Assembly: GCA_002408445.1 (NCBI GenBank) | Contig: DHSK01000101.1 | Location: 1 to 16,388 of the forward strand | Reading direction: 5' to 3' | Source of the DNA: Syntrophomonas sp. UBA5288 | Lineage (GTDB): Bacteria > Bacillota > Syntrophomonadia > Syntrophomonadales > Syntrophomonadaceae | Length of the DNA stretch: 16,388 nt | Shown: piece after piece, positions 6,498-14,221 of the stretch | Position numbering within the stretch: the first letter of the stretch is position 1 | Layout of the letters: each line of letters opens with the position of its first letter | Made by a program: the position numbers and the translations under genes | The notes under the pieces: model-generated | What the model saw: the letters and a program-made list of their open reading frames with translations, nothing else | Databases searched by the model: none | Told to the model about the DNA's origin: nothing

Positions 6498-7316
6498 TTA
6501 AATCAAAAAGAATAAGAATACGATAAGCCCCAGCACGATTCTGTACCAGCCAAACACCTTAAAGTCATGCTTTTTAATATATCCCATCAGGAATTTTATA
6601 GCCAGTATGGATACAATGAAAGCTGTTATCATACCGGTTGCCAAAATAAGCGCTTCGAATCCGGTAAACGTTAGACCGAACTTGGCCAGTTTCACCAGGC
6701 TGGCTCCCAGCATCACCGGTATGGCCAAAAAGAAAGTAAACTCAGCCGCCACCGTTCGTGAGGTGCCGATCAGAATAGCTCCAATGATGGTGGCGCCGGA
6801 ACGGGAGGTTCCCGGAATAAGTGACAGGACCTGAAAAACCCCGATGAATAATGCAATTTGGTAAGTGAGCCCGGATAAAGTAGTGACTCTGGGCGTGCGT
6901 GTTCGGTTCCGGTTTTCGATGACAATGAACAGGATACCGTAGAAAATAAGAGTTATCGCCACTGTCCAGGGGTTGTAAAACATCTCATCTATTTTGTCGT
7001 CAAACAAGAAGCCGATGACACCGGCCGGAATGCAGGCCACCAGGATTTTAAACCACAAAGACATAGTATCTTTATCAATAACTAACCGTTCCCGCCAGGT
7101 AAACGGCAACAGTTTTTGCCAGTATAGAACGACCACCGCGAGAATGGCTCCCAGCTGGATCACCACAAAAAACATTTCTTTAAAAGCGTCCGACAAATTC
7201 AGGCGTATCACCTGGTCTACCAGGATCATGTGGCCGGTACTGCTGATGGGAAGCCATTCAGTAATACCCTCAACAATGCCCAGGATTATCGCCTTAATGA
7301 TTTCTACAAACTCCAT
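6498..7316 (-). CDS. uppP: Undecaprenyl-diphosphatase (bacitracin resistance protein)
   Basis: Integral membrane phosphatase that converts undecaprenyl diphosphate to the monophosphate, recycling the lipid carrier for cell-wall precursors. The 272 residues are typical of the BacA/UppP family. Both family motifs are present: EGITEWLPISSTGH (residues 16-29, with E16, E20 and H29) and PGTSRSG (168-174, with R172). Several hydrophobic helices fill the rest. ATG at 7314-7316 is preferred because GGAGGAG (7326-7332) lies 9 nt upstream; the in-frame ATG at 7334 would contain that site within its own codons. It follows bceB on the same strand after a 154-nt gap and is closed by the terminator at 6365-6399. 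Overproduction of this enzyme is known to protect against bacitracin, so its position behind a BceAB module is functionally coherent. A TATAAT-like element at about 7353-7358 might give it its own promoter. Confidence 0.95.
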   Translation of the reverse strand: MEFVEIIKAIILGIVEGITEWLPISSTGHMILVDQVIRLNLSDAFKEMFFVVIQLGAILAVVVLYWQKLLPFTWRERLVIDKDTMSLWFKILVACIPAGVIGFLFDDKIDEMFYNPWTVAITLIFYGILFIVIENRNRTRTPRVTTLSGLTYQIALFIGVFQVLSLIPGTSRSGATIIGAILIGTSRTVAAEFTFFLAIPVMLGASLVKLAKFGLTFTGFEALILATGMITAFIVSILAIKFLMGYIKKHDFKVFGWYRIVLGLIVFLFFLI

Positions 7317-7470
7317 CAGATTAAACTCCTCCATATTAACCGGTTCGCTTATTATAACGTTAATGTAATCAAAAACCCTGCAGAAAATTAAGCAGACTCT
7401 TATGATGCTGCTATCATTTATCAGTTATAAAAACGTCTCTATCAGTTTATCATTAACAGTCAAGCTGTTT

Positions 7471-9342
7471 CTAATTTTCCGGGTTAACGATCTCGTTGTA
7501 GGATCTAACCGTCAAGAGGTAATAGAAAAGATAAACAAGCGTGTAAACAGCGATGGTTATGATCGTTGATGTCACCAGACTGGTAAGCAGTAAATGAGAT
7601 AAAGCCATCAATGCTGCCCAGCTGTGGGCAATCCCCAGCAGTAACGGGAAGAGGAATACATACAAAAGCTGTTTGCGGATAGAAGCTTTTATTTCACTCC
7701 GACTGACTCCAATATTACGTAGAATCTGATAGTTGAGCTTTTCCTTTTGGGCGTCATTTAACTGCCGGAAGTAAATAATGCTGCCGGTGGCAAGCAGGAT
7801 GACCAACCCCAGGAACCCGCCTACGAACATAAGCATACCTGATTCTTCCATGTAGAGCATATATTCCGAGTAGTAGGAATTCCAACTATATTTAGGCAGG
7901 ATTTTTCCCAGTTCAGCGTTTAATTCCGGGCACCTCTTTTGGTTATTAACTATTAATGCTCTTAAGGAATAGGGCTTTTGGGCCCGGGCAAGGTGCTGGT
8001 AAACCTCATCTCTAAGTACCAGGGTGTTCCGGGTATTGTCATTATTCGTTAAAATACAGTTCCGGCGGGCGGTGATATGGAATTTAATTTTGCTTTTATT
8101 CTCTAATTCCACCGCTATCTTCTGCCCTACAAATTTCCCCTTGAAATCATAATCGGAATAGACAAATACAGCGTTTTCCGCTTTATTTATATTTACTTCA
8201 TCCCAGCCTTTGATTTGGGCTATTTTATTATATTTGCTCTCTGGAATCAGAGCCAACTGAATATCCATATCGGGCAAAGTGCCCCGGGTCGCAATAAATC
8301 CGATTTCAACCGCATGAAGTAACCGGTTCTGGGGGTATTGGGCCAGAGCCTGATTTACTTTTTGGTCCCGGCCGGCATTGTTCCAATACACAAAGCTAAA
8401 AGGATTACGGAGATCTACTGATTTATTAATCTCATGATAGATGCCATAGCTCATTCCCATTGCGGTCAGGGTGGTAGCACTTAATATGGCGATAGTAGCC
8501 AGGAGGGTGGCATTGCTCTTTATCCGGTACAAGAGATTGGAAATACTGATAAGGTTCATGCCCCGGTAGTAGGAGGAGGTATTTTTTCTGGATAATCTGA
8601 TTACAAATACCATAAAGGAGTGGAACAAACCATAGCTCCCTATAATAATCAAGGCAAGGACCGTAGGAGCTAAAAGGAAAAAGTTGCCCGCTAAATGAAA
8701 TGCCAGGACATAGCCCGTGACTATTGCGGCAATGGAAACCAGAGCCAGTATCAGCGATGCCTTTGGTTCGGTTTCACCGCTCCGCTCGGCGTGAAATAAA
8801 TCCACCAGTTTGAACCGGTATATTAAACTGTAAGCATGCAGGGAAATGATAATAAATATAATTAAAAATACTATAATGGTATTCAGTATGGCTTGAGGAG
8901 ATATGGCAAAATAAACTTGCACAAAATGGCCCATAAGCCGGAAAAAAAGCATCACAAAAAGTTTGGAAAAGAGACTGCCTGCCGCAATGCCGATAAATAG
9001 CGCAACCATGCCCATTACCAGGTTTTCATAGAAGAGCATCCTGGCCACTTGCCTTTTCTGGAGCCCCAGTAAGGAATAAAGGCCAATTTCCTTTTTTCTT
9101 TTCCGGGTAAAAAACGAATTGGAATACCCCATAAAGATGGCTGAAAAAACCGCCACACTAATCGAACCTACATTTAACATTAAATGGGTTCTTTTTCCTA
9201 TGATTTGTACGACCTGATCGTTGTACTGAATGGAAGTGAAAATATAGAAAACCACAATACTGAAGACCATGGAAAAAAAGTATATAAAATAGTTCTGGAA
9301 ATTTTTCTTTATATTTTTGGCGGTGATGCTAAATAAAGTCAC
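7471..9342 (-). CDS. bceB: BceAB-type ABC transporter permease (peptide antibiotic sensing and resistance)
   Basis: Membrane subunit of a Bce-type transporter that protects cell-wall lipid intermediates from peptide antibiotics and also acts as sensor for its partner kinase. The 623 residues show the family layout: an N-terminal helix (about 15-37), helices grouped through residue 310, a large extracytoplasmic domain of about 200 residues between helices 7 and 8 (roughly 315-510), and three C-terminal helices with an FtsX-like segment ILRNIGVSRSEIKASIRKQL. The start is GTG 9340-9342 with GGGAGG (9351-9356) 8 nt upstream, giving the family N-terminus TLFSITAKNIKKNFQNYFIY. A longer in-frame ATG start at 9372 lacks such a site. 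It overlaps bceA by 14 nt. The family is clear. The antibiotic recognised (bacitracin, nisin-like or other) cannot be read from sequence, because the sensing domain is variable. Confidence 0.93.
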   Translation of the reverse strand: MTLFSITAKNIKKNFQNYFIYFFSMVFSIVVFYIFTSIQYNDQVVQIIGKRTHLMLNVGSISVAVFSAIFMGYSNSFFTRKRKKEIGLYSLLGLQKRQVARMLFYENLVMGMVALFIGIAAGSLFSKLFVMLFFRLMGHFVQVYFAISPQAILNTIIVFLIIFIIISLHAYSLIYRFKLVDLFHAERSGETEPKASLILALVSIAAIVTGYVLAFHLAGNFFLLAPTVLALIIIGSYGLFHSFMVFVIRLSRKNTSSYYRGMNLISISNLLYRIKSNATLLATIAILSATTLTAMGMSYGIYHEINKSVDLRNPFSFVYWNNAGRDQKVNQALAQYPQNRLLHAVEIGFIATRGTLPDMDIQLALIPESKYNKIAQIKGWDEVNINKAENAVFVYSDYDFKGKFVGQKIAVELENKSKIKFHITARRNCILTNNDNTRNTLVLRDEVYQHLARAQKPYSLRALIVNNQKRCPELNAELGKILPKYSWNSYYSEYMLYMEESGMLMFVGGFLGLVILLATGSIIYFRQLNDAQKEKLNYQILRNIGVSRSEIKASIRKQLLYVFLFPLLLGIAHSWAALMALSHLLLTSLVTSTIITIAVYTLVYLFYYLLTVRSYNEIVNPEN

Positions 9343-10093
9343 GATTATCGCCTCCCATGACAGCCAGAACATCGAGTATTTTCGAGAAGAATTCCTTGCG
9401 TGAGCCTCCTTTAATGAGCTCGCTAAACAGGCTGCCGTCTTTTATAAAAAGTATCCGCCTGCAATAACTGGCGGCAAAGGCATCATGCGTTACCAGCATG
9501 ATACTGGCACCATTTCTTTCATTTAATTCACTCAAGCATTGCAGGAGTTCGGCTGATGATTTCGAATCCAGGGCTCCGGTAGGCTCGTCGGCCAGGATGA
9601 GACTGGGCTTATGGATGATCGCCCTTGCTGCAGCGGTACGCTGTTGTTGTCCCCCGGAAACCTCATAGGGGTACTTGTTTAAAATATCTTCGATCCCCAG
9701 CATAAGGGCGGTCTCATATCCCCGCCGTTCGGTTTCCGCGACTTGTACCTGGGCCAGGGCCAGGGGGAGAATGATATTTTCCCTGATGGTCAGGGTATCC
9801 AAGAGATTAAAATCTTGAAAGATAAAGCCCAGTTTATTGCGCCGGAAAGAGGCCAGTTGCTCTTCGTTCATTTTGGCGGGATCTGCACCGTCGATACGTA
9901 TGCTCCCGCTGGTGGGGCGGTCGATCGTAGCGATCATATTCAACAGGGTGGTTTTTCCCGCCCCTGAAGGCCCCATTATTCCAACGAATTCCCCTTCTTC
10001 TATATCCAGATCAATGTTATCAAGCGCAGGATAAAGAGTACCCCGCGCTCCGTAAACTTTTTTCAGATTTCTTACTTCCAGGACCTTGCTCAT
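9329..10093 (-). CDS. bceA: BceAB-type ABC transporter ATP-binding protein
   Basis: ATPase partner of BceB, 254 residues. Motifs: Walker A GPSGAGKTT (41-49), Q-loop IFQDFNLLD, signature VSGGQQQR (145-152), Walker B LILADEPTG with E170, D-loop ALDS, and switch histidine LVTHDAF. The C-terminal extension after the ATPase core (about 225-254) is typical of BceA. The start ATG (10091-10093) has GGGAGG (10102-10107) with 8-nt spacing. Upstream, a -10-like GATAAT lies at 10132-10127 on the minus strand with no good -35, and a TTACA-N4-TGTAA dyad lies at 10188-10203. That is the pattern of an activator-dependent promoter controlled by the divergent bceRS. Confidence 0.95.
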   Translation of the reverse strand: MSKVLEVRNLKKVYGARGTLYPALDNIDLDIEEGEFVGIMGPSGAGKTTLLNMIATIDRPTSGSIRIDGADPAKMNEEQLASFRRNKLGFIFQDFNLLDTLTIRENIILPLALAQVQVAETERRGYETALMLGIEDILNKYPYEVSGGQQQRTAAARAIIHKPSLILADEPTGALDSKSSAELLQCLSELNERNGASIMLVTHDAFAASYCRRILFIKDGSLFSELIKGGSRKEFFSKILDVLAVMGGDNRDFI

Positions 10094-10167
10094 TTACGAT
10101 TCCTCCCGTTTGGATTTCTCTTGCCTATTATCATGACATAGTAAATAAGGTGGTTCCATTTATCCAT

Positions 10168-10203
10168 CTAACAAAACGATAAAGATTCTTACATTTTTGT
10201 AAG
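10168..10203. promoter_or_regulatory. BceR operator between bceAB and bceRS
   Basis: A perfect dyad CTTACA-TTTT-TGTAAG (10188-10203), with a partial second site whose half CTAACA (10168-10173) places a second centre 20 bp away, about two helical turns. The main dyad is about 102 bp upstream of the bceA start and would serve the weak bceA promoter (-10 at 10132-10127, minus strand). The sequence fits the inverted repeat I recall for BceR-like regulators. Confidence 0.65.
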
Positions 10204-10375
10204 CCTGGATATGAAAATCATGGCATAATCCAGAAATTTCATGTCTAAGGCCGGCTCGAACTATGAAACATACTTAGTTTTCCCCATTGCTGTGTTATAA
10301 AAAGGCGTCGGATTCTGTATGATAAAATAGAAGCAACCAAAGCATTTTTATCCGGCCGGAGAAATGGGGTATGGC

Positions 10376-11050
10376 ATGTTTAAGATCATGATCGTGGAAG
10401 ATGATCCGAAATTAAAGGAGATCGTTATTGAAAACATTCGCAAGTGGGGATTTGAAGCATGGGCGGTTACCGATTTTTCTGCGGTTTTGAAAGATTTTGT
10501 AAAGTTCGAGCCTCACCTGCTCTTAATGGATATCAATCTTCCTGCGTTTGACGGTTTCTACTGGTGTGACAAGATCCGTAGCATATCAAAAGTACCCATT
10601 ATATTTATATCTTCCCGGGACAGCAATATGGATATAATAATGGCTATGAACATGGGAGGAGACGACTACCTGCAAAAACCCTTTTCTCTGGAAGTATTAA
10701 TGGCAAAGATGAACGCCCTCCTGCGCAGAACCTATTCTTATACAGAGACCATGGCCGGCGCCATTGAACATAACGGCGTAATTCTGGACTTAAAGGATAC
10801 TCACCTGCAGTATAGCGATCAGGCCGTTGAGCTTACCCGGAATGAATACCGGATTACTCATATACTTATGAAAAAATCCGGGCAGGTGGTTGGCCGGGAT
10901 GAAATAATGCGCGGACTGTGGGAAGATGAAAGCTTTGTGGACGACAACACCTTAACGGTCAATATCAACCGCTTGCGGCGCAAACTTCAGGATATTGGCT
11001 TAAACGGCTTTATCCAGACCAGGAAAGGGCAGGGGTACATGATTCCATGA
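10376..11050 (+). CDS. bceR: BceR-type response regulator, OmpR family
   Basis: Response regulator of 224 residues. The receiver has acidic residues E8/D9/D10, phospho-acceptor D52 (LLMDINLPAFDG), S79/S80 and K101 in DDYLQKPF. The winged helix carries ELTRNEYRITHILMKKSGQ and a recognition region with DDNTLTVNINRLRRKL, typical of BceR/YvcP/GraR-like proteins. The start is uncertain: ATG 10376 gives the family N-terminus MFKIMIVEDD and has only a weak GGGG upstream, while ATG 10364 lies 2 nt after GGAG, too close. The gene overlaps bceS by 4 nt (ATGA). It is divergent from bceAB, and its likely target is the TTACA-N4-TGTAA dyad at 10188-10203. A possible -10 (TATGAT, about 10318-10323) is followed by a short leader. 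Confidence 0.92.
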   Translation: MFKIMIVEDDPKLKEIVIENIRKWGFEAWAVTDFSAVLKDFVKFEPHLLLMDINLPAFDGFYWCDKIRSISKVPIIFISSRDSNMDIIMAMNMGGDDYLQKPFSLEVLMAKMNALLRRTYSYTETMAGAIEHNGVILDLKDTHLQYSDQAVELTRNEYRITHILMKKSGQVVGRDEIMRGLWEDESFVDDNTLTVNINRLRRKLQDIGLNGFIQTRKGQGYMIP

Positions 11051-12069
11051 GGCTGAAAGAGTATTTGCTGGATCAGATCGGGCTGATTATATTCTACTTT
11101 TTGTTAATGAGCTTCATTACTATGGTTATCCTGCTGGACCCGGCGGTTAAGGTGTGGAACAACAACATTTTGTACCTTAACCTGGTAGCCTTTTTTATGT
11201 TTGGGGTTTATCTGCTGGGAACCTATCTGTTCCGAAATAGATATTATACCCGGATGATCAGGTGTACGCGGGAGGAAAAGGAACCCATGTATACCCTGCC
11301 GGCACCGCATAGCTATGAGCAAAAGCTGGTGCGGCAGCTGTTGTTCAAAATTAATGAAGAGCAAAACAACAAAATTGCCAAAATCCAGGCCGGGAAAAAG
11401 GAGAACTTTGAGTATATTTCGGCCTGGATACATGAAATTAAGACCCCGATTGCGGTCAGCAACTTGCTGATTGAGAATAATCGCGGCCGGGAAAGTGATG
11501 ATTTCTTAAACAGTCTGCAGGAAGAAGTGGACCGCATTGACCAACTGGTAGAACAGGTTCTCTATTATTCCAAGATCGACGATTTTTCCCGGGATTATTT
11601 TATTCATGAATTAGGGCTTAAGGCACTGGTGAATGAGGTCATAAAAAAACACGCCCGGACCTTCATTAATAAAAATATAAGGGTTGAAATTGATATCAGC
11701 GCTATGGAGGTAAATTCCGACCGCAAGTGGCTTATATTCATACTGGACCAGATTATTTCCAATTCCCTTAAATATACGGATAAAGGCGGGAAAATAAAAA
11801 TACACGCTGAACAGGACGAGCGGGGGAAAAGACTCATTATCACGGATAACGGAACCGGCATTAGAGCAGAGGATTTAGAACGGGTCTTTGATCGGGGGTT
11901 TACCGGCTATAATGGCAGGAAATTCAGCAAATCGACCGGTATGGGTCTATACCTGGCGATAAAGTTGGCCCGGAAATTGGGACATGAGATATCCATTGCT
12001 TCTGAGTACGGGGAATATACCCGGGTTACGGTTCATTTTCCCAAACTGGGTGATTATTATAACGTTTAG
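11047..12069 (+). CDS. bceS: BceS-type intramembrane-sensing histidine kinase
   Basis: Kinase of 340 residues with two closely spaced helices (about 10-30 and 41-62) joined by a loop of about ten residues. This is the hallmark of intramembrane-sensing kinases that lack an input domain and are controlled by a BceAB transporter. The dimerisation box SAWIHEIKTP contains H129. The ATPase domain has the N box QIISNSLKYTDKGG (N239 region), G1 DNGTGI (267-272) and G2 STGMGLYL (about 296-303). It overlaps bceR by 4 nt and so is translationally coupled. The signal is expected to come from BceB encoded divergently at 7471-9342. The core is complete and nothing is degenerate. No terminator with a T tract follows; a CGGCTAGCCG palindrome lies at 12071-12080. 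Confidence 0.93.
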   Translation: MRLKEYLLDQIGLIIFYFLLMSFITMVILLDPAVKVWNNNILYLNLVAFFMFGVYLLGTYLFRNRYYTRMIRCTREEKEPMYTLPAPHSYEQKLVRQLLFKINEEQNNKIAKIQAGKKENFEYISAWIHEIKTPIAVSNLLIENNRGRESDDFLNSLQEEVDRIDQLVEQVLYYSKIDDFSRDYFIHELGLKALVNEVIKKHARTFINKNIRVEIDISAMEVNSDRKWLIFILDQIISNSLKYTDKGGKIKIHAEQDERGKRLIITDNGTGIRAEDLERVFDRGFTGYNGRKFSKSTGMGLYLAIKLARKLGHEISIASEYGEYTRVTVHFPKLGDYYNV

Positions 12070-12083
12070 GCGGCTAGCCGGTC

Positions 12084-12113
12084 TTGTAGCACATCCCCTA
12101 TCTATGCTAAAAT
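12084..12113 (+). promoter_or_regulatory. Extended -10 promoter of the ABC-F leader
   Basis: TTGTAG (12084-12089) and TAAAAT (12108-12113) are spaced by 18 bp, with TG one base before the -10 (12105-12106), an extended -10 element. A start near 12120 gives a leader of about 245 nt before the ABC-F gene. Confidence 0.6.
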
Positions 12114-12144
12114 TAGCTTATCAATAAGAAATTGGAGAAAGGCA

Positions 12145-12168
12145 ATGCGCAAGTTTATTCTGGCCTAA
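12145..12168 (+). CDS. 7-codon leader ORF of the ABC-F gene (MRKFILA)
   Basis: ATG CGC AAG TTT ATT CTG GCC TAA, preceded by GGAG (12134-12137) with 7-nt spacing. It begins about 25 nt after the predicted transcription start and is followed by a strong hairpin, an antiterminator segment and an intrinsic terminator. A short translated ORF at this place is the standard sensor of ribosome-targeting drugs in leaders of antibiotic-resistance ABC-F and methyltransferase genes. Bases 12149-12154, inside codons 2 to 4, can pair with 12235-12240 of the antiterminator strand, which would link ribosome position to folding. Confidence 0.6.
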   Translation: MRKFILA

Positions 12169-12178
12169 ATAAAATAAA

Positions 12179-12243
12179 GGCAGGTCCGGGGAAGAACGAT
12201 GGTTTCTCCCGGCAGTCCTGCTGTGACCGGAATTACTTGTTGC
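12179..12243 (+). promoter_or_regulatory. ABC-F leader: upstream hairpin and antiterminator strand
   Basis: A stable hairpin at 12179-12222 pairs GGCAGG with CCTGCT, CCGGG with CCCGG, and AGAA with TTCT. After it, TACTTGTTGC (12234-12243) can pair over ten positions, including one G-U, with GTAACAAGTA (12319-12328). That target spans the end of the left arm and the loop of the terminator, so the two structures exclude each other. Confidence 0.55.
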
Positions 12244-12310
12244 AATCTGTAAAATAATTAAACCGCAGCCGGCTCGGTTGAGTTGGCGATTTATTCATAT
12301 AGCTGTTATG

Positions 12311-12349
12311 GGCTGTAAGTAACAAGTATTACTTACAGCTTTTTATTTT
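12311..12349 (+). terminator. Intrinsic terminator (attenuator) directly before the ABC-F gene
   Basis: GCTGTAAGTAA (12312-12322) and TTACTTACAGC (12329-12339) form a perfect 11-bp stem with a 6-nt loop, followed by TTTTTATTTT (12340-12349). Only 2 nt separate it from the GGAGG of the ABC-F gene (12352-12356). A terminator this close to the start it precedes is best explained as a regulated attenuator. Confidence 0.85.
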
Positions 12350-12363
12350 CTGGAGGTGCGTTT

Positions 12364-14046
12364 ATGTTTATAAGCTGTCGCGGCATTAAAAAAAGTTTCG
12401 GAGACCGTATGGTTTTAAACGGAATCGATTTAGATATAGGCCGGGGAGACCGCATAGGTCTGGTGGGCCGCAACGGGAGCGGGAAAACGACTCTGGCCAA
12501 CATTTTAACTGGTTGTCTTGATTACGATGAAGGCAGTATGGTAACTGCCGCTGAGCAGATCAAAATAGGTTATCTGCGTCAGACTCAAGCTGAAGCCGGG
12601 CCTTTTTCCCAGGTAGTGAACGGTGAATTCCAGCGCTTGACCAGTTATCTGGGCATGAACCAGGTACAGGAGTGGTCACAGGAGCGCCTGCAAAATCTGA
12701 GCGGTGGAGAAAAGACCAAAATCGCACTGGCCGGAATCCTGGCTTCAGCGCCGGATTTGCTTATTCTGGATGAACCTACCAACCATATGGACTACCAGGG
12801 CGTAGATTTCCTGCTAGCGAAGCTGGCTGCCTACCGGGGAGCAGTAGTGATTATTTCCCATGATCGTTACTTTCTCGACCAGACCGTAGCCCAAATAGCA
12901 GAAATAGAAAAAGGTACGATTACACTTTATCAAGGCAACTATTCATGGTATCGGGAAGCCAGGGAAAAGGAACGGCAAAGCCGGCAGCATACCTATGAGT
13001 CGCAAAAGAAAGAGCAAGGGAAAATCGAAGCCGATATAGCCCGCTTAAAAGGCTGGTCCGCAAAGGCCCACCGCGAATCCCGCAAGAAGGCAGAGGGAAT
13101 GATGGGGGGCAAGGAATATTACCGTAAAAAAGCCAAAAAGCGTGATCAGGCCATAAAATCTCAAATCAAGCGGCTGGAAAAAATGCAGCGGGAGGAGATT
13201 AAACGTCCGGAGGCCGAAACCCAGGTCAAATTCAGCCTTGATAGCCGGCTGAAGGGAGGCCGGCGCCTGCTGGAAGCAGAACATATCACCAAAACTTATG
13301 GGGACCTGCTGGTCTTCAAAGATAGTTCGTTCTATATCAACCGGGGGGAAAAGGTCGGTATTTTAGGCCCCAATGGCTGTGGCAAGACCACCCTTTTTAA
13401 AACTATCCTGGGGCAGGAGATTTTGGATGCCGGAAAGATATTTCTAAGCCCGGCTGCGCGGGTGGCTTATGTAGGCCAGGAATTGCCACAGAATGAAAAC
13501 TGGAGTTTAAAACAGCTGGTAAGAGATCGGACCATACCGGACCAGAAAAACATCTTTCGCTTGATGGTTGAACTGGGAATAGCCTATGACCGTCTCAATA
13601 TACCTCTGGATACTGTAAGCCGGGGAGAGAGGATGAAGATAGCAATAGGAATGGCCATTATCGATGAATGCGATTTACTTATGCTCGATGAGCCGGCCAA
13701 TCACCTGGACCTGTACAGCCGGGAATCCCTGGAGGAAAGCCTGATACGGTTCCCGGGCAGTATGCTGATCGTTTCCCATGACCGCTGCCTGTTGGAGAAA
13801 GTCTGTGCTCATATGCTCATTTTTAAGGAACACCGAATCAGCCGGGCAGAAGGCAATCTGGCCGATTACCTGAATATCAAAACTTCCGCCCCGGCGAAAA
13901 AGGACCGCGAGGAGGAAAAACTTTTGCTGGAAACCCAAATTTCGCGGGTAATAAGTCAATTAAGTCAATATAAACCGGATGATCCCAGATTCGCGGCTCT
14001 CGATCAAGAATATAAAGAGCTTATCAAGCGCAGAAATAGAGATTAG
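12364..14046 (+). CDS. ABC-F ATPase, antibiotic-resistance (ribosome protection) type
   Basis: Soluble protein of 560 residues with two ABC cassettes and no membrane segments. Cassette 1: Walker A GRNGSGKTT (35-43), signature LSGGE (112-116), Walker B LLILDEPTNHMD (132-143), switch ISHDRYF. A basic coiled linker (about 195-290) with KGWSAKAHRESRKKAEGMMGG is long, as in the Vga/Lsa/VmlR/CplR group, whose linker tip reaches the peptidyl-transferase centre and dislodges drugs. Cassette 2: Walker A GPNGCGKTT (335-343), altered signature VSRGE (418-422), Walker B LLMLDEPANHLD (438-449). The C-terminus adds a charged helical tail. ATG 12364 follows GGAGG (12352-12356) by 7 nt. The attenuator leader supports drug induction. 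Likely spectrum is lincosamide, streptogramin A and pleuromutilin type by family analogy, but it is not readable directly; a housekeeping ABC-F role is less likely. Confidence 0.88.
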   Translation: MFISCRGIKKSFGDRMVLNGIDLDIGRGDRIGLVGRNGSGKTTLANILTGCLDYDEGSMVTAAEQIKIGYLRQTQAEAGPFSQVVNGEFQRLTSYLGMNQVQEWSQERLQNLSGGEKTKIALAGILASAPDLLILDEPTNHMDYQGVDFLLAKLAAYRGAVVIISHDRYFLDQTVAQIAEIEKGTITLYQGNYSWYREAREKERQSRQHTYESQKKEQGKIEADIARLKGWSAKAHRESRKKAEGMMGGKEYYRKKAKKRDQAIKSQIKRLEKMQREEIKRPEAETQVKFSLDSRLKGGRRLLEAEHITKTYGDLLVFKDSSFYINRGEKVGILGPNGCGKTTLFKTILGQEILDAGKIFLSPAARVAYVGQELPQNENWSLKQLVRDRTIPDQKNIFRLMVELGIAYDRLNIPLDTVSRGERMKIAIGMAIIDECDLLMLDEPANHLDLYSRESLEESLIRFPGSMLIVSHDRCLLEKVCAHMLIFKEHRISRAEGNLADYLNIKTSAPAKKDREEEKLLLETQISRVISQLSQYKPDDPRFAALDQEYKELIKRRNRD

Positions 14047-14055
14047 GATATTCAT

Positions 14056-14084
14056 TTGACAAGCTTTAAATGATGCCATAGATT
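14056..14084 (+). promoter_or_regulatory. Promoter of the rsgA leader
   Basis: Consensus TTGACA (14056-14061), 17-bp spacer, TAGATT (14079-14084), starting 9 bp after the ABC-F stop. The predicted start near 14091 would leave only a short 5' end before the small ORF at 14109. Confidence 0.6.
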
Positions 14085-14108
14085 GATTATAGAAAGGAGC
14101 TGATATTA

Positions 14109-14165
14109 ATGTTTAAAACATTTAGAACGGAAATAGCAGTTAGCGGGGAGGTGTCCGCCGAATAG
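14109..14165 (+). CDS. 18-aa leader ORF upstream of rsgA
   Basis: ATG at 14109 follows AAAGGAG (14093-14099) with 9-nt spacing; the ORF ends with TAG at 14163-14165. The peptide MFKTFRTEIAVSGEVSAE matches nothing I recognise. Codons 13 to 15 coincide with the GGGGAGG arm of a hairpin whose other arm is complementary to the rsgA ribosome-binding site. Translating this ORF would therefore change which pairing forms. A good ribosome-binding site and an immediate upstream promoter support translation; coding evidence itself is minimal. Confidence 0.5.
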   Translation: MFKTFRTEIAVSGEVSAE

Positions 14166-14208
14166 ATTTTCCGGCCTCCCCATCTCATGCTATTAAAATA
14201 ATGGGAGG
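14145..14208 (+). promoter_or_regulatory. Candidate anti-Shine-Dalgarno switch before rsgA
   Basis: Three segments: GGGGAGG (14145-14151), CCTCCCC (14175-14181), and the rsgA ribosome-binding site GGGAGG (14203-14208). The middle one pairs with the first over 7 bp or with the third over 6 bp, so the two are mutually exclusive. The first lies inside the leader ORF. No T tract follows, so control would act on translation. Confidence 0.45.
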
Positions 14209-14221
14209 ACCATGATATAAA

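Noticed and set aside
7384..7470. Terminator between bceB and uppP
   Set aside because: Only weak partial repeats of ATCATTTATCAG-like sequence and a GCAG/CTGC pair are present; no stem with a T tract on the minus strand.
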